Source: UBA2991 sp965221735 (GTDB taxonomy: Bacteria; Chloroflexota; Dehalococcoidia; Tepidiformales; Tepidiformaceae). Taken from it: DNA of 64,000 nt. The notes under the pieces are model-generated. The model did no database searches. It had not been told where the DNA came from and was given only the letters and a program-made list of their open reading frames with translations. Each line of letters begins with the position of its first letter. Positions within the stretch are counted from its first letter, which is position 1. Both the position numbers and the translations under genes were made by a program. The stretch lies in assembly GCA_965221735.1 (NCBI GenBank), contig OZ244910.1, forward strand, positions 2,232,001-2,296,000, read 5' to 3'. This document shows positions 17,837-26,232 of the stretch, piece by piece.

Positions 17837-19117
17837 TTGTCGAACGCCCGCTCGCTGCGGAGTGTGGTTGCGCTGGTGGCGGTGGCGGTGCTTTCGCTCT
17901 TCCTTTTCGGTTCGGCGCAGGCCCAGGACGGCGAGGGCGAAGCGTTCTCGGGCACGTTGCGATTCGGGGGCGAACCGGTCGAGGGGGTCCGGATCTCCGT
18001 CGTCGACGCCGCCGGCGAGACGGTGGGTGAGGCGGTAACGGGGGCGGACGGGCGCTGGCGCATCGAGCTGCCGGGTCCGGGCACCTACCGCGCGACGATC
18101 GACACGGAGACGCTGCCCGAGGGCGTGACGCTCCGTGACCCGGAGCGGCAAACCCTGGAGGTAACGGTCACGGCGGGGCGCTCCCGGCCGCTCATCTTCG
18201 CGCTGGGCGAGCCGGTGAGCCGGGGACCAAACGTCGGGGAGAAGCTCGCGCAGGCAGTCCTGAACGGCGTCAAGTTCGGGCTGATAATCGCGATGTGCGC
18301 GATCGGGTTGTCGCTCATCTTCGGGCTGACGGGGCTCATCAATTTCGCACACGGGGAGCTGGTCACGCTGGGCGCGATCCTCGCGTGGTACTTCAACGCG
18401 GACACGTTCGGCGCGCCGCTCATCCTCGCGGGGGTGCTGGCGGTGGTGGTTGCGGGGGCGGCGGGCGGAGGTGTCGAGTTCTCGCTGTTACGGCCCCTGC
18501 GGGCACGGCGCCTGGGGGGGTTCCAGTTCATGGTGGTCACGATCGGGCTGTCGCTGCTGGCGCGGCACGTGATGCTGCTGTTCTTCGGGCCGGACAGGGA
18601 ACGCTACATCGACTACGCGCTGCAGACGGAATGGACGTTCGGGCCGTTCGCGGTGACGCCTCGGGACTTCACGATCATGGTGCTCTCGGCGGTCCTCCTG
18701 ATCGCGGTGGCGGTGTTCCTGCAGCGGGCCCGCACCGGGAAGGCGATCCGGGCGGTGGCGGACAATCCCGAGCTGGCGGAGTCGTCCGGTATCGACGTCG
18801 ACCGGGTTGTCCTGTTCGTGTGGGCCGCGGGGGCGGCGCTGGCAGCGGTCGGGGGCGTGTTCTTCGGGTCGGTGGAGGCGGTGGACTGGCTGATGGGGTT
18901 CCGGCTGCTGCTGCTCATGTTCGCGGCGGTGGTGCTGGGGGGGCTGGGGACGGCCTACGGGGCGATGGTGGGAGGGCTCCTGATCGGACTGGTGACGGAG
19001 GTAAGCACCGTGTGGGCAAGCCCGGAGATCAAGGCGGTGTTCGCGCTGGGCGTGCTGGTGCTGGCGCTGCTGGTGCGGCCCCAGGGGCTCCTGGGCCAGC
19101 GGGAACGGATCGGCTAG
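17837..19117 (+). CDS. livH: LivH-type permease with an N-terminal extracytoplasmic Ig-like domain
   Basis: I choose TTG 17837 because GGAAGGGG sits 6 bases upstream and the product then begins with a normal signal peptide (SVVALVAVAVLSLFLF, cleavage after AQA). About residues 30-115 form a carboxypeptidase-regulatory-like beta-sandwich (GTLRFGGEPVEGVRISVVD). The remaining ~300 residues are a branched-chain amino acid permease with LIFGLTGLINFAHGEL and the EAA-like cytoplasmic loop. Standard LivH is about 300 residues and lacks the front domain. It forms the transmembrane pore with LivM. A TATACT at 17796-17801 may be the -10. Start of a four-gene transporter operon. Confidence 0.9.
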   Translation: MSNARSLRSVVALVAVAVLSLFLFGSAQAQDGEGEAFSGTLRFGGEPVEGVRISVVDAAGETVGEAVTGADGRWRIELPGPGTYRATIDTETLPEGVTLRDPERQTLEVTVTAGRSRPLIFALGEPVSRGPNVGEKLAQAVLNGVKFGLIIAMCAIGLSLIFGLTGLINFAHGELVTLGAILAWYFNADTFGAPLILAGVLAVVVAGAAGGGVEFSLLRPLRARRLGGFQFMVVTIGLSLLARHVMLLFFGPDRERYIDYALQTEWTFGPFAVTPRDFTIMVLSAVLLIAVAVFLQRARTGKAIRAVADNPELAESSGIDVDRVVLFVWAAGAALAAVGGVFFGSVEAVDWLMGFRLLLLMFAAVVLGGLGTAYGAMVGGLLIGLVTEVSTVWASPEIKAVFALGVLVLALLVRPQGLLGQRERIG

Positions 19118-20113
19118 ATGGAGTTCGACGTCATCTTCGGCAACGCTGCGCGGGCGGGACTGGGGCCGCAAGCGGCGATCTTCGCGCTGGCGGCCATCGG
19201 ACTGAACCTGCACTTCGGCTATGCGGGCCTGCTCAACTTCGGCCAGGTCGGATTCATGATGCTGGGCGCCTACGGAACGGCGATCATGGTGGCGACGTGG
19301 GGCGGGTCGCTCTGGCTGGGGATTCCCTTCGGGCTGGGGCTGTGCGTCGCGTTCGCGCTGGCGCTGGGCATCCCGACGCTGCGGCTGCGCAGCGACTACT
19401 TCGCCATCACGACGATCGCAGCGGCCGAGATCCTGCGGCTCCTGATCCGATCCTCGCCGGCGACGGACATCACGGGCGGGCCCTTCGGGCTGCAGGCGAT
19501 CGCGAACAGCTTCTTCGACCTGAACTTCCTTCCCGACGGACGGTTCGGGTTCGGCACGTTCAGCTACTCGTCGAACCAGCTGTGGGTAATGATCGTCGCC
19601 TGGATCCTGGTGGTGCTCTGCTCGGCGCTCGTGCTGGGTCTGATCCGCAGCCCCTGGGGGCGGGTGGTGCGGGCGATCCGGGAGGACGAGGACGCCGTGC
19701 TGAGCCTCGGGAAGAACACGGTCGCCTACAAGCTCCAGGCGCTCGTTATCGGGGGGGTGATCGGGGGGCTGGCGGGGGTGATCGACGCGCTGCAGCAGTC
19801 GGGCGTGGGGTCGGAGAACTTCGAGCCGCAGGTGACGTTCTTCGCGTGGGCGGCCCTGATCCTGGGCGGACTGGCGACGACGGTGGGGCCGGTGGTGGGG
19901 GCGGTGCTGTTCTGGTTCCTGCGGGAGGGGGTTGAGTCGTTCATCCGCGAGTTATCGGAGCAGGGCTGGCTCCCGGACATCCTCGCGGACTTTCTTGACG
20001 GGGCAGAGGGAGCGATCAGCATCGCGCTGATGGGCGTCGGGCTGGTCGCGCTGATGGCGCTCCGCCCGCAAGGCATCTTCGGGAGACGCAGGGACCTGCA
20101 CTTAGGGACATGA
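19118..20113 (+). CDS. livM: Branched-chain amino acid ABC transporter permease LivM
   Basis: A 331-residue inner-membrane permease with the LivM signature GLNLHFGYAGLLNFGQVGF and the cytoplasmic coupling segment SPWGRVVRAIREDEDAV. Its ATG follows the LivH stop directly. It pairs with LivH as the heterodimeric channel for branched-chain amino acids or related carboxylates. Its stop overlaps the LivG start by 4 bases. Confidence 0.94.
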   Translation: MEFDVIFGNAARAGLGPQAAIFALAAIGLNLHFGYAGLLNFGQVGFMMLGAYGTAIMVATWGGSLWLGIPFGLGLCVAFALALGIPTLRLRSDYFAITTIAAAEILRLLIRSSPATDITGGPFGLQAIANSFFDLNFLPDGRFGFGTFSYSSNQLWVMIVAWILVVLCSALVLGLIRSPWGRVVRAIREDEDAVLSLGKNTVAYKLQALVIGGVIGGLAGVIDALQQSGVGSENFEPQVTFFAWAALILGGLATTVGPVVGAVLFWFLREGVESFIRELSEQGWLPDILADFLDGAEGAISIALMGVGLVALMALRPQGIFGRRRDLHLGT

Positions 20114-20979
20114 GCGACACAACGACGATGCGGCCAGAGCTGACCGAGGCGGCGCTTGAAGCGGCCCCTCCGGGGAGACTGAAGGACGACCCGATCCTGA
20201 TCACGTTCGGGATGCTGAAGACGTTCGGGGGCATCCGCGCGGTCGATATCGACCACCTGGAGATCGAGCGCGGGACGATCACGGCGATCATCGGACCAAA
20301 CGGGGCGGGGAAGACCACGCTCTTCAACCTCCTGACGGGATTCGACCGGCCGGATCGGGGTTCGTGGCGGCTGGACGGGCGGTCACTCGGGGGTCAGCCG
20401 CCGCACCGCATCGCACGGCTGGGGATGGTGCGCACGTTCCAGCTCACCAAGTCGCTGTCGCGGCTGACGGTGCTGGAGAACATGGCGGTGGCCGCACAGA
20501 CGCAACGCGGGGAGCGGCTCGAGCGGGCGCTCCTGCGCTGGCTCTGGCAACCGGAAGAAGGGCGCGTACGGGAGCGGGCGGAGGCGCTGCTGGAGCGCTT
20601 CGGGCTCGCGCACATGGTGGACGAACAGGCGGGGACGCTCTCGGGCGGGCAGCGCAAGCTGCTGGAGATGGCGCGGGCGCTGATGGCCGACCCCACGCTG
20701 GTGATGCTCGACGAGCCGACGGCGGGCGTGAACCCAGCGCTGACGGAGTCGCTCCTGGAGCACATGCGCGAGCTGAACGCCGAGGGCGTCACGATCGTGT
20801 TCGTCGAACACAACATGGACGTGGTGATGGACATCAGCGACTGGGTGGTGGTGATGGCGCAGGGCCGGATTCTCACCGAGGGACCGCCGCAGGAGGTCGT
20901 GTCGAACGAAGAGGTGATCGATGCCTACCTTGGCCGGCCGCGGGATGCGGCGGACGGGGAGGAGGCGGAGGATGCCTGA
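20110..20979 (+). CDS. livG: Branched-chain amino acid ABC transporter ATPase LivG
   Basis: A 289-residue ABC ATPase. Walker A is GPNGAGKTT, the signature LSGGQRKLLEMARAL, Walker B VMLDEPTAGV and the switch His FVEHNMD. About 35 residues precede the core. It energises the LivHM channel as a heterodimer with LivF, whose start lies inside its 3' end. Confidence 0.95.
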   Translation: MSDTTTMRPELTEAALEAAPPGRLKDDPILITFGMLKTFGGIRAVDIDHLEIERGTITAIIGPNGAGKTTLFNLLTGFDRPDRGSWRLDGRSLGGQPPHRIARLGMVRTFQLTKSLSRLTVLENMAVAAQTQRGERLERALLRWLWQPEEGRVRERAEALLERFGLAHMVDEQAGTLSGGQRKLLEMARALMADPTLVMLDEPTAGVNPALTESLLEHMRELNAEGVTIVFVEHNMDVVMDISDWVVVMAQGRILTEGPPQEVVSNEEVIDAYLGRPRDAADGEEAEDA

Positions 20980-21712
20980 GGCGAGGCCACTGCTGGAGGC
21001 GCGAGCGCTGGTGGCGGGGTACCTGCCCGGGGTGCCCATCCTGAACAACTGCAGCCTGAGCCTGTTCGAGGGGGAGATCGCGGGCATCGTGGGACCGAAC
21101 GGGGCGGGGAAGTCGACGCTGCTGAAGGCAGCGTTCGGGCTGGTGGAGGTGTGGGAGGGGGAGGTGCTGCTGCGGGGCCGCTCGATACTGGGGAAGAAGC
21201 CGCACTTGCTCGTCACCGAAGGCATCGGCTACGTGCCGCAGACGGAGAACGTGTTTCCCCGGCTGAGCGTGCGCGAGAACCTGGAGATGGGCCTGTTTCT
21301 TGAACCGCGAGCCTGGGAGGAGCGGTTCGAGACGGTGGCGGCGCTGTTCCCCTTGCTGGCGGAGCGGGCGGGGCAGCGGGCGGGAGCGCTCTCGGGGGGC
21401 GAGCGCCAGATGCTGGCGATGGGGCGCGCCCTGATGATGAACCCCTCGGTGCTGCTGCTGGACGAGCCCTCGGCGGGCCTCTCGCCGAGGTACCAGGAGC
21501 AGGTGTTCGAGCAGGTGCTGGAGGTGAACCAGGCTGGCGTCTCGGTGCTGATGGTGGAGCAGAACGCGCGCCGCTGCCTGCAGGTCGCGCACCGCGGATA
21601 CGTGCTCGACCAGGGGCGGAACGCCTACACGGGTCCCGGGGAGGAGCTCCTGAACGACGAGCGTGTCGTCGAGCTGTACCTGGGTTCGCTCAGCGCGAGG
21701 GCGCGCGACTGA
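20972..21712 (+). CDS. livF: Branched-chain amino acid ABC transporter ATPase LivF
   Basis: A 246-residue ABC ATPase. ATG 20972 is preferred over an upstream in-frame ATG because GGAGG precedes it and the product then begins like other LivF proteins; it overlaps the LivG stop by 8 bases. Walker A GPNGAGKST, signature LSGGERQMLAMGRAL, Walker B LLLDEPSAGL. It closes the LivHMGF operon, followed by a strong terminator. Confidence 0.94.
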   Translation: MPEARPLLEARALVAGYLPGVPILNNCSLSLFEGEIAGIVGPNGAGKSTLLKAAFGLVEVWEGEVLLRGRSILGKKPHLLVTEGIGYVPQTENVFPRLSVRENLEMGLFLEPRAWEERFETVAALFPLLAERAGQRAGALSGGERQMLAMGRALMMNPSVLLLDEPSAGLSPRYQEQVFEQVLEVNQAGVSVLMVEQNARRCLQVAHRGYVLDQGRNAYTGPGEELLNDERVVELYLGSLSARARD

Positions 21713-21718
21713 GGCACG

Positions 21719-21750
21719 CAAAGGGGGCGCCCTGCGGCGCCCCCTTTTGC
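21719..21750 (+). terminator. Rho-independent terminator after livF
   Basis: AAAGGGGGCGCC, loop CTGC, GGCGCCCCCTTT, then TG. The A and T flanks make it work in both directions, serving livF and the convergent double binding-protein gene, whose stop is at 21793. Confidence 0.9.
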
Positions 21751-21792
21751 AACTCTGATGCGGCGCCTGTTCAGACGCCGTCCGGAGCTTCG

Positions 21793-24252
21793 CTAGCGGC
21801 TGAGATCGATCACCTGGGTGGACTGCTCCACGAGCTCGCCTCCTTCGAAGCGGCTCACGGTGTAGGTGGCGATGGTGGGATCTCCGCCGGCATCGAGCGC
21901 CAGCGGGCCGACCTTGCCGACGTAGGCGACGTCCTCGCCGTTTTCGATACGAGAGGCGCAGTCGGCGTACGTCGTGCACTCGGCGCCGCCGCTCGTGACC
22001 TCGCTGACGGCAACGATGAGGTCGTCGCCGTCGGTGCTGCCCGCAGCCTTGGCGGCGAGCGCGAGGATGACGGCGCAGTCGTAGGACTGGGCTCCGAAGG
22101 CGAAATTGCCCTCGGAGACGCTCTCCAGCCGCGCGATGAACTCGTCGTAGACGGAACCGGCGGGCGCCGTCGCGACGAAGAGCGTCATGCCCTCGAGCAC
22201 GTTGGGGTCATTGGCGTCGATGTCCTGCCAGAGGTCGGGGCGGTAGATGCCGTCCGACCCGTAGAAGGTGGAGGGGTCGTAGCCGGCCTCGAGGAGGCCG
22301 CGGATCAGGTTGAGGCCCTCGTCGAAGACGATGAGCACGATGGCGTCGGGGGCGTACCCGCGAACGTTCGCGATCTCGGAGTCGAATGTGACGGCCTGCG
22401 GGTCGTAGCTGATGGTTTCCGATTCGGCGCCGAGCTCGGCGAGACGGCCCTCAAGCAGGGCGGCGAGCGCGTTCCCGTAGTCATCGGCGCGGGCGACGAT
22501 GGAGACGCGGGTGCCGCCACGCTCGACGACGGTGTCGGCCATGACGGGGGCGATGGCGGCATCAGATGGAGCGGTGCGGAAGTAGTAGCCCGCGTTCGCC
22601 TGTCCGGTGAAGTTGGGCGATGTGTTGGAGGGCGAGCACTGGGGAATGCGCTCGTCGTAGAGCTTCTGGATGATCGCCTGGGAGATGCCCGAGGCGGCCG
22701 CGCCGATGATGACGTGGTTCCCCTCGCCGAGGAGACGGTTGGCGGACTCGCTGGCGACATCTGGATCCGTGCCGCTGTCGGCGTAGGTGACCTGGATGTT
22801 GCCGCCCGCCGCGAGGATGTCCTCCTCGGCCAGACGCACGGAACTGATCATGGGAGTGCCGTAGGAGCCGAGCGCGCCGGTCTCCGGCAGGATGACGCCG
22901 ATCCTGAGCAGGGGATCGGCCGGTGCGGCCGGCGCGGGCTGGACCGCGACGCTCGCGCCCGTGGCCTGCGAGCGCACAGTCACGAGGGTGCCGTCCTCGA
23001 ATCTCGCGACGGCGTAGGTGCCGACGGTGGGGTTGCGTGACCCGGTGGCGGAGTCGTCTCCCCCGCGGGCAAGGTCCAGCGGGCCGCTCACGCCCGTGTA
23101 GTCGACATCCTCGCCGGCGGCGATGAGGGTCGCGCACTCGGCGTAGGAGGAGCACTCGGCGCCACCCTCGGTGAGGCCGTCGATCGCGGCCATAACGGCG
23201 TCGCCATCGGTCCCGCCGGCGGCCTGGGCGGCCAGCGCCAGCAGCACGACGCAGTCGTAGGCCTGGCCGCCGTAGATGAGGTTGCCCTGGGTAATACCGG
23301 TGAGGCGGTCGTTGAAGTCCTTGCCGCCGGAAGCGGCGATGGCCTTCATGCCGTTGAGCACGCTCGAATCGGCGGGGTCGATGGCTTCCCAGAGGGAGGG
23401 CAGGAAGAGGCCGTCGGAGCCGTACTGGATGTCCGCGCCGAAGCCCGCTTCGATGAGGCCGCGAATAATGCTCGTGCCGTCGAAGAAGAAGCCGATGTTG
23501 ACGATGGCGTCGGGACCGTAGCTACTGACGGCGGAGACCTCGGAGTCAAAGGTCGTGGCGGCCGGGTCGTAGAGAATCGTGTGGGACTCGGCGCCGAGCT
23601 CGGCGAGGGCGCCGGCCACGAGCGCGGCAAGCGCGTTCCCGTAGTCGTCCGCGCGGGCGACGATGGCGACGCGCGTTCCGCCGTCGTTGACGACCTCGTC
23701 GGCGATGATCGGAGCGACCGCCTCATCGGGTGGCACGGTGCGGAAGAAGTAGCCGGCGTTCTCCTGGTCGTTGAACGACGGCGACGTGGCGGAGGGTGAG
23801 CACTGCGGGATCTTCTGGTCGTAGAGGGTCTGGATGAAGGCCTGGGTAATACCCGAGGCGGCGGCCCCGACGATGACCTCGTTGCCCTCGCCGAGGAGGC
23901 GGTTGACGGCCTCCGTGGCCGTATCGGGGCTGGTCCCCGAGTCGGCCATGGTGAGGGTGATGTTCCCACCAGCGGCGTTAATGTCGGCCACGGCGAGCTT
24001 GACGGCCTCGATCATGGGAACGCCCAGCGGGCCGAGCGCGCCCGTCTCGGGGAGCACGGCGCCCAGCTTCAGGGGAACAGCCTCGAAGTCCGCCTCGGGC
24101 GCTTCGGTCGCAGCAGCCTGCGTGGCGGGCGCGGCCGTGGGCTCCGGGGGAGTCTCCTCTTCGTCGTCGCCACAGGCAGCGACCGCGAACACGGTCAACA
24201 GGGCGAGCAGCGGAACCAATACGAGATGTCGAAGCCTTCCAGATGAGTTCAA
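21793..24252 (-). CDS. Lipoprotein with two fused LivJ-type binding domains
   Basis: An 819-residue lipoprotein with a TTG start and GAGGAGG upstream. Lipobox ends at AVAACGDD, then a Thr/Pro/Ala linker. Two complete type I periplasmic-binding domains follow, starting near residues 60 (LGAVLPETGALGPLG) and 447 (IGVILPETGALGSYG), joined by a Pro/Ala linker. They share long stretches such as IVARADDYGNALAAL, NRLLGEGN and LAELGAES, so they arose by internal duplication. A usual LivJ is about 400 residues. It faces livHMGF across a shared terminator and is the obvious receptor for it. Confidence 0.92.
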   Translation of the reverse strand: MNSSGRLRHLVLVPLLALLTVFAVAACGDDEEETPPEPTAAPATQAAATEAPEADFEAVPLKLGAVLPETGALGPLGVPMIEAVKLAVADINAAGGNITLTMADSGTSPDTATEAVNRLLGEGNEVIVGAAASGITQAFIQTLYDQKIPQCSPSATSPSFNDQENAGYFFRTVPPDEAVAPIIADEVVNDGGTRVAIVARADDYGNALAALVAGALAELGAESHTILYDPAATTFDSEVSAVSSYGPDAIVNIGFFFDGTSIIRGLIEAGFGADIQYGSDGLFLPSLWEAIDPADSSVLNGMKAIAASGGKDFNDRLTGITQGNLIYGGQAYDCVVLLALAAQAAGGTDGDAVMAAIDGLTEGGAECSSYAECATLIAAGEDVDYTGVSGPLDLARGGDDSATGSRNPTVGTYAVARFEDGTLVTVRSQATGASVAVQPAPAAPADPLLRIGVILPETGALGSYGTPMISSVRLAEEDILAAGGNIQVTYADSGTDPDVASESANRLLGEGNHVIIGAAASGISQAIIQKLYDERIPQCSPSNTSPNFTGQANAGYYFRTAPSDAAIAPVMADTVVERGGTRVSIVARADDYGNALAALLEGRLAELGAESETISYDPQAVTFDSEIANVRGYAPDAIVLIVFDEGLNLIRGLLEAGYDPSTFYGSDGIYRPDLWQDIDANDPNVLEGMTLFVATAPAGSVYDEFIARLESVSEGNFAFGAQSYDCAVILALAAKAAGSTDGDDLIVAVSEVTSGGAECTTYADCASRIENGEDVAYVGKVGPLALDAGGDPTIATYTVSRFEGGELVEQSTQVIDLSR

Positions 24253-24313
24253 AACAGACTCCCTCCTCTACACGAGAATACTACTCCCGATCCGCACCCC
24301 GGACCCGAGCCCA

Positions 24314-25108
24314 TCACCCGCCGGAGGGGGACAGCAAGTGCTTCCTCGCTCCGGCGAAGCAGGAATCCGGGACGCCGGTCTGCCGCAGGTAGCCCTCGGC
24401 GCCGCCGTGCTCCTCCTGCAGGTAGACGAGGAAGCGGCGCATGGAGTCGGCCGATGTTTCGAGGACTTTCGCCCAGCTCTCGCGGGTCATGCGGAGAGCC
24501 TCCATCTGCCTGCCGAAGCGATCGACGTGGGGCTGGAGCAGGTCGCCGGTGAGGGCGTAGTCGAGCGCGATCGTCTCGTCGTCGACGCCGAGGGTGGAGA
24601 GGAGGAGGGCGGCGCTGATGCCAGTGCGGTCGCGACCACCGGCGCAGTGGAAGACGAGGGGGGCGCTGGCGGCATCGGCTGCGACTTCGAAGAGCGTCCG
24701 GAAGGAAGCGGCGCTGCGGATGCTCATGTTCACGTACGACTCGCTCCAATCGACGCGACCATCGGAGTAGGCCTCGTACCGCTCCTTGCGCTCCTCCGGA
24801 GTCATGACGGTGTCGCCGCCAATGGGGGCGTTGCACCAGGCGATGCCGTAGTCGGCGAAGGGTGAGACGCCGTCGGCTTCAAGCTCCGCGGCGTTGCGGA
24901 GGTCGACAACGGTGCGAAGGGCGAGGGTGTCGCGCAGCGTTGTCAGTCCGGCGGGTGTGATGGTGTGCATCATCCCCGAGCGGTAGATACGGCCGTGCCG
25001 GACGACGCTGCCATCGCGAGTGCGGTAGCCACCCAGGTCACGGAGATTGACAGCGCCTTCGACGGCGGCATCGAGAACGCGCGGATTGACGCTCTGGGTA
25101 TTCGTCAC
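24314..25108 (-). CDS. Protein tyrosine/dual-specificity phosphatase (IphP-like)
   Basis: A 264-residue phosphatase of the IphP/MptpB type: N-terminal NLRDLGGYRTRDG, then the P-loop HCAGGRDRTG with nucleophilic Cys, and the family's helical insert. These enzymes act on phosphotyrosine, phosphoserine or phosphoinositides. No signal peptide is seen. It lies between an LLM flavoenzyme and the double binding protein on the same strand, with no obvious shared pathway. Confidence 0.9.
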   Translation of the reverse strand: MTNTQSVNPRVLDAAVEGAVNLRDLGGYRTRDGSVVRHGRIYRSGMMHTITPAGLTTLRDTLALRTVVDLRNAAELEADGVSPFADYGIAWCNAPIGGDTVMTPEERKERYEAYSDGRVDWSESYVNMSIRSAASFRTLFEVAADAASAPLVFHCAGGRDRTGISAALLLSTLGVDDETIALDYALTGDLLQPHVDRFGRQMEALRMTRESWAKVLETSADSMRRFLVYLQEEHGGAEGYLRQTGVPDSCFAGARKHLLSPSGG

Positions 25109-25156
25109 GGGCGGCTCCTTCGCAGGCGTGAAGGGTGACAGGGGACGCCTAACGGT

Positions 25157-26200
25157 CTACGAACCGAGACGCTCCCGGAGCGCGGGAAGGACCTCGGTGG
25201 CAAAGCGGGTGACTGTCGCCACGGTCTCGTCCGGGGGGAGGCCGCCCTGGTCCATCTGGACCAGGAACTGCTCGACGCCGCCGGTCGCGCGGATGCGGCG
25301 TTCGATGTCGTCGAGCACGTCCTCGACGCTGCCGCAGACGGCCTGCGCCTCGGGGGTGGCCAGGGCCTCGAAGTGCGGTGGCAGGGGGCCTTCGGCCCCC
25401 GCCACCTCGCGCAGGACCCAGGAGAGGTAGCCGGTCTGGAAGGGGCGCCAGGACTCGACCGCGTCGGCGGTCGAGCCGGCGCCGACGTGGCAGTGGACGT
25501 GGAGGGCGACGCGGCCGGCCTCGGGATCGCGGCCCGCCCGCCGCCAGCCTTCGCGGTAGCGCTCGATGAGGGCAGGGGGCGCATCAACGCCGACGGACAC
25601 GGTCGGGATCACGATGGGGCAGCCAAGGGTGACGGCGCGGTCGACGGACTCAGGAGAGCTGGCGGAGAGCCAGATCGGCGGGTGGGGCTGCTGGACCGGT
25701 CGGGGGTGAACGGTGACGGCCTCGAGCGGGGGGCGGAACGCGCCGGACCAGGTGACCTGCTCCTCGGTCCAGAGGCGGCGCAGGAGCTCAACCGACTCGG
25801 CGAGCATCTCGGCGGAGCGTTCCTGGTCCTGGCCGAACTGGGCGTAGTGGGCGCGGTAGACGCCGCGCCCACCGACCAGCTCGGCGCGGCCGCCGGAGAG
25901 CACGTCGACGGTGGCGTAGTCCTCGGCGAGGCGGACGGCGTCGTGGTGGGGGAGGAGGGAGACGGCGGTCGAGAGGCGCAGCCGCTCGGTGCGTTCAGCG
26001 ACGGCAGCGAGGATGGGGGTGGGGGAAGAAAGGATGTACTCGCTGAAGTGGTGCTCGCCGAGGTGGAACGACCAGAAGCCGAGCTCCTCGGCGAGGGCGC
26101 CGAGGTCGACAAGCTGGCGGAAGCGCTCGCGGGGGCTGAGGCGCTCGCCCGTGTGGGGATGGGGAAGGTTGTCACCGAGGGAAACGAGGCCAACGTCCAC
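25157..26200 (-). CDS. LLM class flavin-dependent oxidoreductase
   Basis: A 347-residue luciferase-like TIM-barrel enzyme with GTG start after GGAGG. Family features are the N-terminal EELGFWSFHLGEHH, the RLRLSTAVSLLPHHDAVRLA strand-loop and VLSGGRAELVGGRG. It uses FMN or F420 to oxidise an unknown substrate. The spacing to the nucleotidase-like gene (32 bp) suggests co-transcription. Confidence 0.9.
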   Translation of the reverse strand: MDVGLVSLGDNLPHPHTGERLSPRERFRQLVDLGALAEELGFWSFHLGEHHFSEYILSSPTPILAAVAERTERLRLSTAVSLLPHHDAVRLAEDYATVDVLSGGRAELVGGRGVYRAHYAQFGQDQERSAEMLAESVELLRRLWTEEQVTWSGAFRPPLEAVTVHPRPVQQPHPPIWLSASSPESVDRAVTLGCPIVIPTVSVGVDAPPALIERYREGWRRAGRDPEAGRVALHVHCHVGAGSTADAVESWRPFQTGYLSWVLREVAGAEGPLPPHFEALATPEAQAVCGSVEDVLDDIERRIRATGGVEQFLVQMDQGGLPPDETVATVTRFATEVLPALRERLGS

Positions 26201-26232
26201 GGGGTTCCTCCAACCGGCGCGCTCGACCAGGG

